The translations under genes and the position numbers were made by a program. Below are positions 35,159-44,246 of a stretch of 64,000 nucleotides of DNA, piece by piece. Every line of letters begins with the position of its first letter. Position 1 is the stretch's first letter. The stretch is taken from the NCBI GenBank assembly GCA_019637395.1, contig JAHBVR010000022.1, positions 71,589 to 135,588 on the forward strand, in the 5' to 3' direction. The notes beneath the pieces are model-generated. The model ran no database searches and was not told where the DNA came from. It worked only from the letters and a program-made list of their open reading frames with translations. This DNA comes from Vulcanimicrobiota bacterium. Lineage in GTDB: Bacteria > Vulcanimicrobiota > Xenobia > Xenobiales > JADMJV01.

Positions 35159-37156
35159 GTGTCCGGTCAGCGGGTAGGTCCGGCTCAGCAGATTCGCAAC
35201 TTCGTTGCCAGTTTTCGTCCTGAAGTCACCGGCCAGCCCGTCGCTCCCGAAACCCTGGTCGATACGGCCAGACCCAAGGATTGGACCGTGCTGGCCTACC
35301 TGGAAGGCCGCGACCGGCTTTCCAACTCGGTTGAGGTGGCCCTCAACGGCATGGAGGAAATCGGCTCGACCGATTCGGTCAACCTGGTAGCTCAGGCCAC
35401 GCTGGTTCCCGAGCTGGGCGACCGCCGTTTCCAGCGCATGGGCGAAGTCAATACGCGCCGCTATTATCTGACCCAAGATGACCACCCGGGCAAGGTCCAT
35501 TCTCCGGTCTTACAGCAGTTTGACCGCCAGGAGCGGTTAACCAGCCAGAGTCTGGAAGACTTTCTCTGCTGGGGGATCGAGAAATTTCCCGCTAAGAACT
35601 TCGCCGTCGTCATCAAGAAGCACGGCCTGGGCTTTGCCGCCAATGGTTCTTCGGTGCCCCTGTCGGCTCGCGAATTGCGCCAGACTCTGGAAAACGTGGA
35701 GAAGCGGAGTGGCGTCAAGCCCGCCGTGCTGTGTTGGGACGCCTGCAATATGCAGCAGTGGGAAGTCGCCTACGAGCTGAAGGACCGGGCCGCGGTGATG
35801 ACCGGTTCGCCCGAGGCCATTCCCGCCGTCGAGTTTCCCTATCCCACCATGTTGCACAATCTGGTGCGTTACCCCAGGCAACAGGATGCCAGGACGTTGG
35901 GCCAGACGGTAGTCCAGTCGTATGCGGCCGAAACACCGCAGACCACCCAGTTCGCGGTGGATTTGCAGCAGGTCGAAAAAGTCGGCGCCCGGGTGCGCGA
36001 TTTTGTGGACCTGGTCTTCGAAGCCCGGGTTCCGCCCGAGCGGCTTTATACCAACCTGCTCAAGAGCGCCAGTTTCGAGCCCAAAGAAAGCCTCAGTCTG
36101 GCCTATAATTTTCGCGATTTTTCCGGTTTTCTGCGGCTGGTCAGCGAAGATGAGAAGATCGTCTCGGGGGAAGTGAAAAAGGCGGCCCGGGCCGTACTGG
36201 AGGCTATGGCTTCGGCCCAGGTGGACCGCCAGGTGGACCCGGTCAAGGCACATTTGAAGAATCTCAGCGCGGAAGTGGGACCCAGCGCTTTTTTGCCCTG
36301 GAAGCAGCCCTCCCAGGCTCTGCGCGAATCGTATTCGCAGCTAGGCTGGTCCAAGGATACCGGCTGGGATCGTTTGCTGGATTACACCCTGGACGGGCCC
36401 GGCGAAGTCAGATCTTCCCCGGGTCAGGGCAATCTGGGATTGTATGTCTACAAAAAATACGTCTCGCCTTATCTGCTCACCGATTGCCCCTACGAGGTGA
36501 GTTGTTCCGAGTTTGCCCGCCAGTCCCTCCAGGAATTGGGCCCGTGGGAGGGCGCCAAGTGGGCGTTCATGCGCGTGATTTCCTGTCAGGATGGGGCTAA
36601 GGGCGGGAGCGACGAAATTTCTCCCCCCTGCAGTCATCAGCACGCCCCCAAGGTAGGGTTGCCGGAGTTGACCGTGCAGGCGCCGGTCGCTTGGGAAAAA
36701 TCAGACGCACGCAAGCGCGTGGAAAATGTGCTGTTTCGCTCCGCAGCCGCGGCCGGCAAGCTGGTGGGCGGCGCGCTGGCGGCGCTGGCGGGAGGGCTGA
36801 CCGGCGCCGTGCTGGGCGGCTTCTGGGGCGCCAGGGCGGGCGCGGGCACCCTGGACCGCTTCAATCAGGGAGTGGCCGCCAAATATGGCCCGAGCAAGGC
36901 CCATTCGCTGCAGCATTTGCAGTCGGTTCTGGTAGCGCCGGGCCGCAAGCTGAATGAGTTGAGCGGGCCGGTGGTCGGTTCGCTGGCCGGCGGCCTGGCC
37001 GGGATAGGCCTGGGGCTGGCTGGTGGGGCCGCCTTCAGCTACCGGTTCTTCGGCGGTTTCGCCGGCCTGGCCGCCCAGAACCTGGCCAAGGAGGCGCTGG
37101 GCGAATTGCCGGTGCACTACCATACCGAGCAGATTCTGCGGAGCCGTTACCAGTGA
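35159..37156 (+). CDS. clostripain-like (C11) protease with embedded YidD-like module
   Basis: 665 aa. GTG at 35159 follows the repeat-peptide stop after three bases. Residues 40-390 match C11 cysteine peptidases: WTVLAYLEGRDRLSNSVEVA, VVIKKHGLGFAANGS with His155, and LCWDACNMQQWEVAYELKDR with Cys196 in the DAC motif. Residues about 430-478, YKKYVSPYLLTDCPYEVSCS then EFARQSLQELGPWEGAKWAF, reproduce the whole YidD domain (membrane insertion efficiency factor), including CSEFA and the late RVISCQ. A Gly/Ala-rich region from 545 to 640 (GGALAALAGGLTGAVLGGFW, GGLAGIGLGLAGGAA) may insert in membranes. The next gene overlaps by GTGA. Confidence 0.75.
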   Translation: MSGQRVGPAQQIRNFVASFRPEVTGQPVAPETLVDTARPKDWTVLAYLEGRDRLSNSVEVALNGMEEIGSTDSVNLVAQATLVPELGDRRFQRMGEVNTRRYYLTQDDHPGKVHSPVLQQFDRQERLTSQSLEDFLCWGIEKFPAKNFAVVIKKHGLGFAANGSSVPLSARELRQTLENVEKRSGVKPAVLCWDACNMQQWEVAYELKDRAAVMTGSPEAIPAVEFPYPTMLHNLVRYPRQQDARTLGQTVVQSYAAETPQTTQFAVDLQQVEKVGARVRDFVDLVFEARVPPERLYTNLLKSASFEPKESLSLAYNFRDFSGFLRLVSEDEKIVSGEVKKAARAVLEAMASAQVDRQVDPVKAHLKNLSAEVGPSAFLPWKQPSQALRESYSQLGWSKDTGWDRLLDYTLDGPGEVRSSPGQGNLGLYVYKKYVSPYLLTDCPYEVSCSEFARQSLQELGPWEGAKWAFMRVISCQDGAKGGSDEISPPCSHQHAPKVGLPELTVQAPVAWEKSDARKRVENVLFRSAAAAGKLVGGALAALAGGLTGAVLGGFWGARAGAGTLDRFNQGVAAKYGPSKAHSLQHLQSVLVAPGRKLNELSGPVVGSLAGGLAGIGLGLAGGAAFSYRFFGGFAGLAAQNLAKEALGELPVHYHTEQILRSRYQ

Positions 37157-38421
37157 ACCCCGTCGGCGCGCGCAAGGCCTGGACTTTCCTGTTCTACAAC
37201 GTGGGCCAGGGCAACCTGGCGCCCATGACCACGGCCGGCCTGGAGTCGCTGGAGCGGGTGGGTTCAGACGAGCACACCGATGTGGTGGCGCTGAACTATC
37301 GCGAGCGCCCCAAGCAAGAGCGGGTCTTGGGCCGCTTTGGTGAATATGAGGGAGCGCGCTGCTATCACGTAACCCGGGGCGCTTCCTCGGGTTCGTCCTG
37401 GTTGGGTTCGCTGGCCGATATCGCGCTGGCTTCTCCCAAGAATTTGCAGTCGGAAATCATCGGCCAGCCGGTGGGTCCCGGGGAAGCTTTCAAGATGGCT
37501 GACCCGGCTACTCTGAAGGCTTTCCTTCTGGAAAATATGGCCCGCTTCCCGGCCGAGCACTTCGCGTTGACCATCACCGGCCACGGCGCCGCTTTCCAGG
37601 GTCAGGCCATCGTGCGCGGGCCCGAGGGGCGTAGCGCCATTTCCAACGATGACCTGGCCCGAGTGCTGCGCGAGGTGGCTCAGGAGTCGGGAAAATCGGT
37701 GGACCTGGTCAATCTGAATACCTGTTATTCGGCCAATTTGGAGTCGCTCTACAGCCTCAAGGACTCGACCCGGGCGCTGGTGGCTTCGCAGGCCGCCCTG
37801 TCGCTGGCCACCCAGCCATTTGGACCGGTGCTGGCCGAGGTGCAGCAGCGCCTGGCCGCGGGGTGCCAGGTGAGCCCGCAGGATCTGGCCAGAGTGTTCG
37901 TGGAACAGGCCGCCGCCCAGCCTCTGAGCGGCCTCTACAGTCCTACCCTGAGCGCCCTCGACGCGAGCGCGCTGGGCAAGCTGGGCGCTTCGGTGGGCTC
38001 TTTGCAGAAGGCCTGCCAGGAGCAGGGAATTGAGCCCAAGGTGCTACGCGAGTGCTTGACCGAGGCTCTGGGTATTGACTTCAGCGGACCGGTTCAGCTG
38101 ACCGATCTGGGCTCTTTGGCCGGAGTGATGGCTTCGCGCATTGACGATAAGAAGGTGCGAGAGGCCGCCGCCCGGGTGGGGCGCGACCTGCAGGCGGCGG
38201 TCTTGGCCGAGCAGCACGCCGAGCCGGGACGGCAGAGCCTGCTGGAGCGGGGGGTGCGCAGCCTGCCGTTTTTGGTGGGGCCGCCGGCCGACCTGAGCGG
38301 AGCCACGGGCCTGACCGTGTTCTGGAATCCCGAGGAAAAAGAACGGCTGGAATTGATCGGCGCCAGCTCGTTCGGCAAAGATCAACCCTTGACCGGGTTT
38401 ATGGAGTATTTAGCCGGCTAA
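37153..38421 (+). CDS. second clostripain-like (C11) protein
   Basis: 422 aa, GTG start overlapping the previous stop. WTFLFYNVGQGNLAPMTTAG opens the fold; the His motif is LTITGHGAAFQGQ (His144) and the Cys motif DLVNLNTCYSANLESLYSLK (Cys191), where the usual DAC is NTC. SLGD-like downstream strands (STRALVASQAALSLATQPFG) match the family. It is probably a partner or paralogue of the upstream protease, lacking the YidD-like part. Whether it is active is uncertain because of the altered motif. Confidence 0.7.
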   Translation: MNPVGARKAWTFLFYNVGQGNLAPMTTAGLESLERVGSDEHTDVVALNYRERPKQERVLGRFGEYEGARCYHVTRGASSGSSWLGSLADIALASPKNLQSEIIGQPVGPGEAFKMADPATLKAFLLENMARFPAEHFALTITGHGAAFQGQAIVRGPEGRSAISNDDLARVLREVAQESGKSVDLVNLNTCYSANLESLYSLKDSTRALVASQAALSLATQPFGPVLAEVQQRLAAGCQVSPQDLARVFVEQAAAQPLSGLYSPTLSALDASALGKLGASVGSLQKACQEQGIEPKVLRECLTEALGIDFSGPVQLTDLGSLAGVMASRIDDKKVREAAARVGRDLQAAVLAEQHAEPGRQSLLERGVRSLPFLVGPPADLSGATGLTVFWNPEEKERLELIGASSFGKDQPLTGFMEYLAG

Positions 38422-39316
38422 TCGTTCTTTGCTCCGGTAGTAGAATGTCGATGAAGCGCCCCGAGCTGATTTTCTGCAGGCCCTGGCGATTTTGTCGGGA
38501 GAAGCGGTGACAGAGCTGAACGAAGTCGATGTCGATGGGGTTGTGCACCAGGTGGGTGACTCCCAACTCGAACAGCGGACCGGGCAGCACCCCGGCGCTC
38601 GGCCCTTCCAGAATCACGATGCGCTCCTCGGGTGGCAGCAAGGCTTCCAGGGAGCCGTTGCACAGGGTGGAGGCGCTCAGGCAAATGAGGTCGGCCTCGT
38701 CGAGCAAGGCGGAGGCGTTCCGGCCGTCGTCGTAGACCACTTGCAAGCCGCGCTTTTGGGCGTCTTGCTTGATTTTGAACGGATAGGGATTGTAGCGCTG
38801 GAAGTCTTCGTTGAGGGCCAGGAAGTCGCAGCAGCTGACTTTTTCCAGCCAATCTTGGGCGAGTGCTTCTTCCAGGTAGCCGCCGAAGCCGATGATGGCG
38901 ACCTTGCCTACGCCCTGATCCTGAAAGTGCCGCAGAGCGATGCGGCCGGTTTGCGATTGGAGACCAAGCTCCTGCAGTCGTCCGGCGTTTGTGAGGATGG
39001 GAGCGGATAGAGCCGAGAGGACGGCCACCCAGAGAGCCTGGTGAGCCAGACTCTGGCTGTCCCGGGTGTGCAGATAGTCCCAGAGCAGCGGGTCGTTTTC
39101 TCGGATTTCCAGCAGCCGGGCCCGGGTGTGGTCGATCTGGGCCGGGGTGAGGTCGGGAACCCCTTCCAGGTCATAGTTCATGGCCGCCCCGCTGGAGCCG
39201 TCGTTCAGGCGCACGCTGAGGAAAAGACTGTCCAGGCAGAGGTCCTCCAGAGCCAGCCGCGTCCAATCAGAATGGCGCACTTCCTGGATGTGGCGGCTGA
39301 GATCCTCTAGTAACAT
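38399..39316 (-). CDS. DUF364-like putative heavy-metal chelation protein
   Basis: 305 aa. The central DUF364-type domain has VAIIGFGGYLEEALAQDWLE (Rossmann-like), LLDEADLICLSASTLCNGSL and RIVILEGPSAGVLPGPLFEL with GVTHLVHNPIDID, matching proteins proposed to bind metals or S-adenosylmethionine-like ligands. The N-terminus (ARLLEIRENDPLLWDYL) fits the DUF4213 part. Cytoplasmic. It is convergent with the C11 pair, overlapping by 23 bases. Confidence 0.7.
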   Translation of the reverse strand: MLLEDLSRHIQEVRHSDWTRLALEDLCLDSLFLSVRLNDGSSGAAMNYDLEGVPDLTPAQIDHTRARLLEIRENDPLLWDYLHTRDSQSLAHQALWVAVLSALSAPILTNAGRLQELGLQSQTGRIALRHFQDQGVGKVAIIGFGGYLEEALAQDWLEKVSCCDFLALNEDFQRYNPYPFKIKQDAQKRGLQVVYDDGRNASALLDEADLICLSASTLCNGSLEALLPPEERIVILEGPSAGVLPGPLFELGVTHLVHNPIDIDFVQLCHRFSRQNRQGLQKISSGRFIDILLPEQRTISRLNTP

Positions 39317-39428
39317 GGGTGGGCGTTACCCAGATTAAGGCTTTCCTAAAAGCGGCTGGGGGAATTTCTCGGTTAACTCGGGAAGTGGGCCGGCCGTAAG
39401 GCTTGCAGCATTAACAGGGAGGGCGAAT

Positions 39429-41060
39429 TTGCAGTACATTCTCTTGCTTGAGGACGACGAGGATTTTCGGGAACTGCTGGCGGACTTGCTTTCCGGCGAG
39501 GGTTACGTGGTGGTGGAAGCCGACCTGGCTCAGAAAGCCATCGATTTAGCTCAAACTCGCCCCTTCCATTTGATCTTGAGCGACGTGCGCATGGCCGGCG
39601 AACTGGACGGTGTGGCCGCCATCGAAAAGATTCAGCAGGCCTGTCCGGGCATTCGCAGCATCATCATGACCGGCTTCGCCGATATGGACGTGCCGCTCCG
39701 GGCCGCCCGCCTCAAAGCCGATGACTATATGATGAAGCCGTTTGATATGCGGGAGCTTTCCCGGGTAGTGTCCTCGGTTTTGCAGCGCCGGGAAGAGGTT
39801 GCTCCCAGTCTGCTGTCGCGCGCCTTGAGTTCGGCGCATAAGGCGGGTAAATGGCTTTTTGACCGCCAGGTGCAGGAGGCGCACGGTAAACGCGGCGACT
39901 TCTATCAGCAGTTCTTTGTGCTCATTCGTTCTAACCGAATGTCGGCGGAAGAGGCCTACGAGGTTTTTCGCGCGCTGGAGCAGGTGGAATGGAGCACGGC
40001 CAACGCGGGTTGGAGTGCTCTTGCGCAAGCCTACGAGGGTTTGCAGAAGAAGCTGATGGCCGTAATCGGCGGAGAGCGCCTGGCCCTCCCCGAGAAAGCC
40101 GGTATCGGCATGCGCGAATTCCGCAGACTGTACCAGCGTCTGCAGAGCGGCAAAGTCGACGCCGGCCATTTCCAGAATGCCGTTCAGCTCTATCACAATC
40201 CGGAGTTGCGCAAATCCGACCTGCAGGCCTACGCCACTTTTTGCTGGCTTTGGGAAGAAGAACCGCAGCAGAAAGAGGTCGACCCTTTCTTGGGTCTGCA
40301 TTTCGGCCAACTGACCCTGCAATCGTGTCTTTTGGGCGTGGCCGAGGTGAAGCTATACGCGTTGACGCGCGCCGGCCAGCCGTGCGCGGAACGAATCCTG
40401 TGCTTCCCGGTGGATCAGACTACCACCAGTTTGAACGACGAATTGTCCCGCGGTCGGGCCGAGTATTTGAAAGAAGCCTACGGCCACCATTTCTTGCTTT
40501 ACGCCGGCGACCCGGGAGTGACTTCACTGGCCAAGCTCATCCCCGAGGGAACTTCCTGGGCGCGGATTTGGGGCTTGATGCGCCCGATGTTCGTGAAACT
40601 GGGCGACCATCACCAGGCCGGTGCCTGCAGCGGTTGTTTCGCTTCCAGTCAAGTCCGCTTCGGCGCGGAAGGCGAGGCCACCATTTTGGATTTTGGACCG
40701 CAAGGCTTCCATCGCGCCCATTTTCTGTTGACGGCCGCCGATCAGCAGCTACCGCCGGATGTTCGCTTCCTTTTATGTGCTGCTCCGGAGGCTTTGTTGC
40801 AAGAGAACCCCACCCATCGTTCCGATCAGTTTGTGGCGGGACGCATTCTGCTCGAGGCGCTGCGTGTGTCGGCGCCAGAATTGCGCCTGCTGAACGAAAA
40901 TGCGGCCGAGAGTTTGTGGGTGGAGGCCAGGGCCAAAGTGGGCGAGCCGGTGACGGAAGTTTTGCGCCGGCTCTGTCACCCCAAGCCGGCCTTTCGCTAT
41001 CCGGACATTTGGGAGGCGATGCAGGCGCTGGACATGGCGGGCGTGCCGGCGCCCGCTTGA
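39429..41060 (+). CDS. response regulator receiver fused to a pseudokinase
   Basis: 543 aa; TTG at 39429 follows GGGAGGG by about six bases. Residues 1-120 are a receiver: LLLEDDEDFRELLADLLSGE, phospho-acceptor Asp52 in LILSDVRMAGELDG, SIIMTGFADMD and YMMKPFD. Residues about 300-530 fold like a protein kinase: HQAGACSGCFASSQ (395-408) aligns with the catalytic loop but has SGC in place of HRD and Gln for Asn, while LDFGPQG (DFG Asp421) is kept. It should not transfer phosphate and may act as a switch. First gene of the 39429-52272 operon. Confidence 0.75.
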   Translation: MQYILLLEDDEDFRELLADLLSGEGYVVVEADLAQKAIDLAQTRPFHLILSDVRMAGELDGVAAIEKIQQACPGIRSIIMTGFADMDVPLRAARLKADDYMMKPFDMRELSRVVSSVLQRREEVAPSLLSRALSSAHKAGKWLFDRQVQEAHGKRGDFYQQFFVLIRSNRMSAEEAYEVFRALEQVEWSTANAGWSALAQAYEGLQKKLMAVIGGERLALPEKAGIGMREFRRLYQRLQSGKVDAGHFQNAVQLYHNPELRKSDLQAYATFCWLWEEEPQQKEVDPFLGLHFGQLTLQSCLLGVAEVKLYALTRAGQPCAERILCFPVDQTTTSLNDELSRGRAEYLKEAYGHHFLLYAGDPGVTSLAKLIPEGTSWARIWGLMRPMFVKLGDHHQAGACSGCFASSQVRFGAEGEATILDFGPQGFHRAHFLLTAADQQLPPDVRFLLCAAPEALLQENPTHRSDQFVAGRILLEALRVSAPELRLLNENAAESLWVEARAKVGEPVTEVLRRLCHPKPAFRYPDIWEAMQALDMAGVPAPA

Positions 41061-41192
41061 ATCGTGGGCTGTAATATTTTGGCAACATTTTGCGGGGGGT
41101 CGTAGCGCTTTCGTAGAGGAACAAAAGGTAGGGTTAGTGCGTGCCCGGCGGCCTTGAAAGTCGGCGGAGCTAGAATTTGGGAGGCTTCATTG

Positions 41193-41960
41193 ATGCAAGA
41201 CAACGACAATCATAACAGCAATGCACCGGTTCCGGAGGGAGTGGCTCCTGGCATTCCGATGCCTGGTTTCGGACAGATGATCGAGGCGCTGGGGTCTCGG
41301 CGCGCCTTGCTCGGCACGATGTTTGGCGCGATGGCCGGGGGGCTTCCCTTCGCGTTGGCCCGTTCGGCCCAGGCGGCGCCGCCCGAGGTCAAGGGCTCCC
41401 CCAATATTCCCATTCGAATTTACAGCAATACGAAGGGCACTTACGTGCTCTTCGCCGACGGGGCCATCACCAACGCAGAAAAGTCCGAGCAGTTCCTGGA
41501 TACGACCCAATTCGCCGAGGTCAAACGCTTCCAAAAGCGTAGTCAGACCGCCAATCGCGCCAAAGGCTCGCCTAACGTGGCGGTGGATATCCACCAGGAC
41601 GAAACCGGAACCTATGTGTTGTTCGCTGACGGTACCTTTCGCCAGCCCCCGGGCAATGCCGGAGCACGTGGAGCCTATGTGGAGTATTTTTACGCCAAGA
41701 CGAAGGATGGCAATATTTACAATCCCAGTCCCAATTTAATCATTGAGAGCGGCACCAAAATTCGTTTTCAGAATCCCTTTCGAGAACCTCCTTTCACCTG
41801 GGCGACTTTTGCTATCACGGGTAGCGACGGGCGAAGTAATATGTATGTGATTATCCCTAAGACCCCGGGTCACATTGATGCGACTACCACGGGATGGGAC
41901 ATTAGTCGCTTCAATGGTAACCCCTCGGACGGTGGTTTCTTCGGGATCGGTCTGCACTGA
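41193..41960 (+). CDS. exported protein with two GTYVLFADG repeats
   Basis: 255 aa from ATG at 41193 with GGGAGG upstream. A 30-residue acidic start precedes a Tat-like leader, SRRALLGTMFGAMAGGLPFA then RSAQA, so export is likely. Two repeats follow, KGSPNIPIRIYSNTKGTYVL and KGSPNVAVDIHQDETGTYVL, each ending FADG. The C-terminal half is beta-rich (EYFYAKTKDGNIYNPSPNLI). Unknown family. Its place among pilin, GspF and PilT-like genes suggests it is a cargo or surface component. Confidence 0.6.
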   Translation: MQDNDNHNSNAPVPEGVAPGIPMPGFGQMIEALGSRRALLGTMFGAMAGGLPFALARSAQAAPPEVKGSPNIPIRIYSNTKGTYVLFADGAITNAEKSEQFLDTTQFAEVKRFQKRSQTANRAKGSPNVAVDIHQDETGTYVLFADGTFRQPPGNAGARGAYVEYFYAKTKDGNIYNPSPNLIIESGTKIRFQNPFREPPFTWATFAITGSDGRSNMYVIIPKTPGHIDATTTGWDISRFNGNPSDGGFFGIGLH

Positions 41961-41990
41961 CGGAATCGCCCCGCGCGGAGAGGTTATGAC

Positions 41991-42386
41991 ATGACAAGCC
42001 AGTTCAAAAGGGTTCGGGGCATGGCTCTGATCACCACACTTTGTGTTTCCACAGTGCTCTTGGTGCTGGGAGTCGCCTTCCTGACCTTCCTGGAGAGGGA
42101 TTATCGGTTTGCCGCCACTCAGTCCCGCAATCAGGAAGCATTTTATCTCGCCCTTTCAGGCATCGAGTACGCCAAATCCCGCCCCGACCTGGTTCGCCAG
42201 AACGAGGAGCCAGTGCAGCGTTCTCTCCCCGCCAATAACCCGAACCGGTATTTCCGCGTGCGCGTGTTGGGTGACGGTAGCGTCGAATCCATCGGTGTGG
42301 TGCACAGTGGCCTGGTCTACATCCAGAAGGTGCTGATCGTCCGGCCCGGCGAATCGCCGCGCCGCTTCGTGGAGACCGGCTTATGA
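41991..42386 (+). CDS. PilX/GspK-like minor pilin
   Basis: 131 aa. MTSQFKRVRGMALITTLCVS and TVLLVLGVAFLTFLERDY form the basic start, Gly cleavage point and spine helix of a PilX-type protein; NQEAFYLALSGIEYAKSRPD is the family block. Small head. Ends in an ATGA overlap with the next gene. Confidence 0.75.
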   Translation: MTSQFKRVRGMALITTLCVSTVLLVLGVAFLTFLERDYRFAATQSRNQEAFYLALSGIEYAKSRPDLVRQNEEPVQRSLPANNPNRYFRVRVLGDGSVESIGVVHSGLVYIQKVLIVRPGESPRRFVETGL

Positions 42387-42970
42387 GGCGCCGGCGTAGG
42401 GGCCATACCATTGTGGAACTCATGATCGCCGGCTTCCTTTTGGGAGTGGTGCTGACCGTTTCGGGGCGTCTGGCCTGGTTGGCTTCTCGTTCGAAATCAA
42501 CCTCGGAAGCGCAGAACTCCACCTTCCGGCAGGCTTCCATCGCCCTGGAACGGCTCCAGCGCGAAGCTTTGCACACTCAGGAAATCTATGGCCCGGAGGC
42601 GGTCCGCCAACCGGCTTCTCCCAGTCTTCCTATCGATATCACCTCGGCCAACCGACTGGTGCTGCATAGTCGCAGCGGCAGCTCGCCCAGTGGTCACGCC
42701 GTCATCGCTTATCACCGGGATCCCGTCAAGGAGGAGCTCATCCGCACCACCTATGAGGTCGCTTATAACCGGTTGCTTCCCGCCACTCAGGTCGTGCTCG
42801 ACCCGCCCAAGGTTGTGGCGACTGGAGTGACCTCCTTTCAGGTCTATCAGATCGACGTGGGCGAGCGTTCCACTTCGGAAAACCTGTCCATCCGGTTAGT
42901 GGTCCGGAACAAGGACGCGCGCCGGGCGCAGGGACTACCGCTGGCTACGGAAGTGAGGCTGGCTCGATGA
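42383..42970 (+). CDS. pseudopilin (PilW/GspJ-like)
   Basis: 195 aa. MRRRRRGHTIVELMIAGFLL has a canonical prepilin site G/HTIVE with Glu+5. RQASIALERLQREALHTQEI matches the PilW/GspJ region after the spine. The head is beta-rich (VVLDPPKVVATGVTSFQVYQ). Coupled on both sides by ATGA overlaps. Confidence 0.8.
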   Translation: MRRRRRGHTIVELMIAGFLLGVVLTVSGRLAWLASRSKSTSEAQNSTFRQASIALERLQREALHTQEIYGPEAVRQPASPSLPIDITSANRLVLHSRSGSSPSGHAVIAYHRDPVKEELIRTTYEVAYNRLLPATQVVLDPPKVVATGVTSFQVYQIDVGERSTSENLSIRLVVRNKDARRAQGLPLATEVRLAR

Positions 42971-44229
42971 AAAAACGCGGCATCAGCCTTTTGGAAACCA
43001 TTGTCAGCGTGCAGATTTTGTTGATCGTATCGCTGTTTTGCATGTCCATTTTTGGCCAGGGACAGCGCCACGATTTGCGCGCCCGCCAATTTTCCACCTG
43101 CAGCCTGCTGGCCAATCAGAAGATGCAGGAATTGACCTCCCAGCCGGTGAGGCAATTGCGAAAACAACTGGTCAATGCGATTTCCGGCAATTTTTCCGGC
43201 GACTTTGCGGATTATAGTTATAACGTGACCTTGAGCGACTACGAACCGGGTTTGAGTCACCTGGAAGTGGTGGCGCGTTCTCACCTGGGGTGTCTCTCGC
43301 GCTGCAGTCTGCTCATTCCTTCCGAAGTTTCGGGTCGCGGGATTGCTTCGGATCCGGACACCAGCCGGATTTATTACGTGGGAGTCGACTCGGCGACGGG
43401 CGAGGGCAAGTCTCGTTTGACCAGCTTTTCGGATCCGGGCTCGCCTCCAACGGATGGTCCGCCCACCGCCGACGGTCTGGCTCTCAGCGGCGTGGCCGGA
43501 TCTCCCGGACAGAACTGGGTGTGGGGCATCAGTCCCGAAGGAACTATGACCGGCTTCAATGAGCAGACCAATCAATGGGTCGCGGCCGAAGAGGCACCGG
43601 GCTCGCCGCCCCTGGCCACTCTTTTCCATTCGCTGGCCTGTGACGCCAGTGCCCACCGGGTGGTGGCCAGCGATGTGGCCAATCGCTGCCTCTGGCTCTA
43701 TGATTATGATTGGGTCAGCGGGCCTCCCTACTGGTATGCCCGTCCCTGCCGCCCCAGCGTTATCCCGTTGGGAACGCCGGGCGCGGTTGCCACGGACCCT
43801 TACGCTACGCTGGTCTGGGTCGCCGACACCGAGAACAATTGCCTGCGTAAGTTTTTGTTCAGCGACGATGTGGCGCCGGGCAATCCAAATTTGGAGCCGG
43901 TCTGGTCTTCGAATGGGCGCCCGGTTGGGTATTGGGACCGCCGCGCCTTCCGCCCGAATGAGGACTTCCTGGGAACACCGTGCGGCATTGCCATGGATGA
44001 ACAGGGGTCCCAGGTTTTTGTGGCCGACCGCGGTAGGGTCTGGCGCTTTGAAGAGGCCACCGACAAGTGGACCCCCATCTGCACCTTCGCTTCTCTCGGA
44101 GGAGACCTTCGGCCGGCTGGTATGACCTGCGACCGTTTCGGCACGGTGCTCTACATCAGTTGCTATGACGGTCGCATTATCAAGGTGAGCGGCGCATCCT
44201 GGACTCCGGCCTTCGTGCCGGGGACCTGA
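42967..44229 (+). CDS. pseudopilin fused to an NHL/SMP-30-like propeller
   Basis: 420 aa. MKKRGISLLETIVSVQILLI is a prepilin leader (G/ISLLE). From residue about 110 the protein has propeller-like repeats: RGIASDPDTSRIYYVGVDSA, SLACDASAHRVVASDVANRC, AVATDPYATLVWVADTENNC, GIAMDEQGSQVFVADRGRVW and GMTCDRFGTVLYISCYDGRI, a pattern seen in NHL/SMP-30 propellers. Each blade has a Cys. It parallels the TolB-fused pseudopilin at 30868, using a different propeller. Confidence 0.78.
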   Translation: MKKRGISLLETIVSVQILLIVSLFCMSIFGQGQRHDLRARQFSTCSLLANQKMQELTSQPVRQLRKQLVNAISGNFSGDFADYSYNVTLSDYEPGLSHLEVVARSHLGCLSRCSLLIPSEVSGRGIASDPDTSRIYYVGVDSATGEGKSRLTSFSDPGSPPTDGPPTADGLALSGVAGSPGQNWVWGISPEGTMTGFNEQTNQWVAAEEAPGSPPLATLFHSLACDASAHRVVASDVANRCLWLYDYDWVSGPPYWYARPCRPSVIPLGTPGAVATDPYATLVWVADTENNCLRKFLFSDDVAPGNPNLEPVWSSNGRPVGYWDRRAFRPNEDFLGTPCGIAMDEQGSQVFVADRGRVWRFEEATDKWTPICTFASLGGDLRPAGMTCDRFGTVLYISCYDGRIIKVSGASWTPAFVPGT

Positions 44230-44246
44230 CGAGAGGAGTTGGGCAG

